Part shown: piece by piece, positions 8,841 to 9,006 of the stretch | How positions within the stretch are numbered: position 1 is the stretch's first letter | How the letters are laid out: each line of letters begins with the position of its first letter | Assembly: GCA_049317345.1 (NCBI GenBank) | Contig: JBMOIL010000099.1 | Coordinates: 1 to 9,006 of the forward strand | Direction of reading: 5' to 3' | DNA from: Mxb001 sp049317345 | Lineage (GTDB): Bacteria > Actinomycetota > Actinomycetes > S36-B12 | DNA length: 9,006 nucleotides | Program-made: the position numbers and the translations under genes | The notes under the pieces: generated by a model | Database searches by the model: none | Told to the model about the DNA's origin: nothing | What the model saw: only the letters and a program-made list of their open reading frames with translations

Positions 8841-9006
8841 GCGCGCGCATCCTCCTCGGTGTCTCGGGGGGCATCGCCGCTTACAAGGCGTGCTCCCTGC
8901 TGAGGATTCTGCGCGAATCGGGTCACGACGTCCGCGTCGTCCCGACCGCATCGGCACTCCGCTTCGTCGGCGCTCCCACGTGGGAGGCCCTCTCCGGTCA
9001 CTCGGT
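8837..9006 (+). CDS. coaBC: Bifunctional phosphopantothenoylcysteine decarboxylase / phosphopantothenate-cysteine ligase, N-terminal part
   Basis: Only the first 56 codons lie in the window. They encode SARILLGVSGGIAAYKAC followed by LLRILRESGHDVRVVPT and ALRFVGAPTWEALSGHSV, the start of the CoaC flavoprotein domain of CoaBC (Dfp). CoaBC makes 4'-phosphopantetheine in coenzyme A synthesis. GVSGGIAAYK is the diagnostic flavin-binding motif. The frame is closed upstream by TGA at 8801-8803. Between that stop and the motif the only plausible start is CTG8837, which has a strong Shine-Dalgarno sequence (8822-8830) 6 bases upstream and overlaps the rpoZ stop as CTGA. No ATG, GTG or TTG occurs in this frame through to the window end. 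The product is certain; the CTG start is well supported but inferred. Confidence 0.9.
   Translation, partial: MSARILLGVSGGIAAYKACSLLRILRESGHDVRVVPTASALRFVGAPTWEALSGHS

Overview
The window is a compact, GC-rich, entirely plus-strand block of housekeeping genes, read as the second half of a pyrimidine biosynthesis operon running into the gmk-rpoZ-coaBC region. The order (PH-like membrane protein, carA, carB, pyrK, pyrD, pyrF, mihF, gmk, rpoZ, coaBC) is the actinobacterial layout also found in mycobacteria. Mycobacteria, however, lack the pyrK/class 1B pyrD pair and use a different PyrF type. The actinobacterial mIHF domain, the PyrK/PyrD pair and the type I PyrF point to an Actinomyces/Schaalia-like member of the Actinomycetales. 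The genus is inferred from gene content only. No mobile element, CRISPR array, tRNA or rRNA is visible.

Layout: 18-560 encodes a one-TM PH-like protein whose start is uncertain and may lie upstream of the window. 557-1681 is carA and 1674-4985 is carB, together carbamoyl-phosphate synthase. 4985-5848 is pyrK and 5845-6873 is class 1B pyrD, together NAD-linked dihydroorotate dehydrogenase. 6870-7577 is type I pyrF. 7570-8460 is one uninterrupted gene joining an mIHF nucleoid-protein domain to a complete guanylate kinase. A 77-base gap (8461-8537) holds a possible promoter and a perfect hairpin. 8538-8840 is rpoZ. The coaBC gene starts at 8837, apparently on a CTG codon, and runs off the end.

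Every junction from the first gene to the fusion gene overlaps by 1, 4 or 8 bases, so these genes are probably translated in a coupled way from one message. They supply carbamoyl phosphate, orotate oxidation and UMP formation. The last gene of the overlapping run adds GMP-to-GDP phosphorylation, tying pyrimidine and guanine nucleotide supply together. rpoZ and coaBC look like a second, separately promoted unit.

The most unusual feature is the mIHF-guanylate kinase fusion. Its junction still carries a near-perfect Shine-Dalgarno sequence placed ahead of a GTT codon, which looks like the remnant of a formerly separate gmk start. The second notable feature is the CTG start of coaBC, the only workable start codon in its frame.
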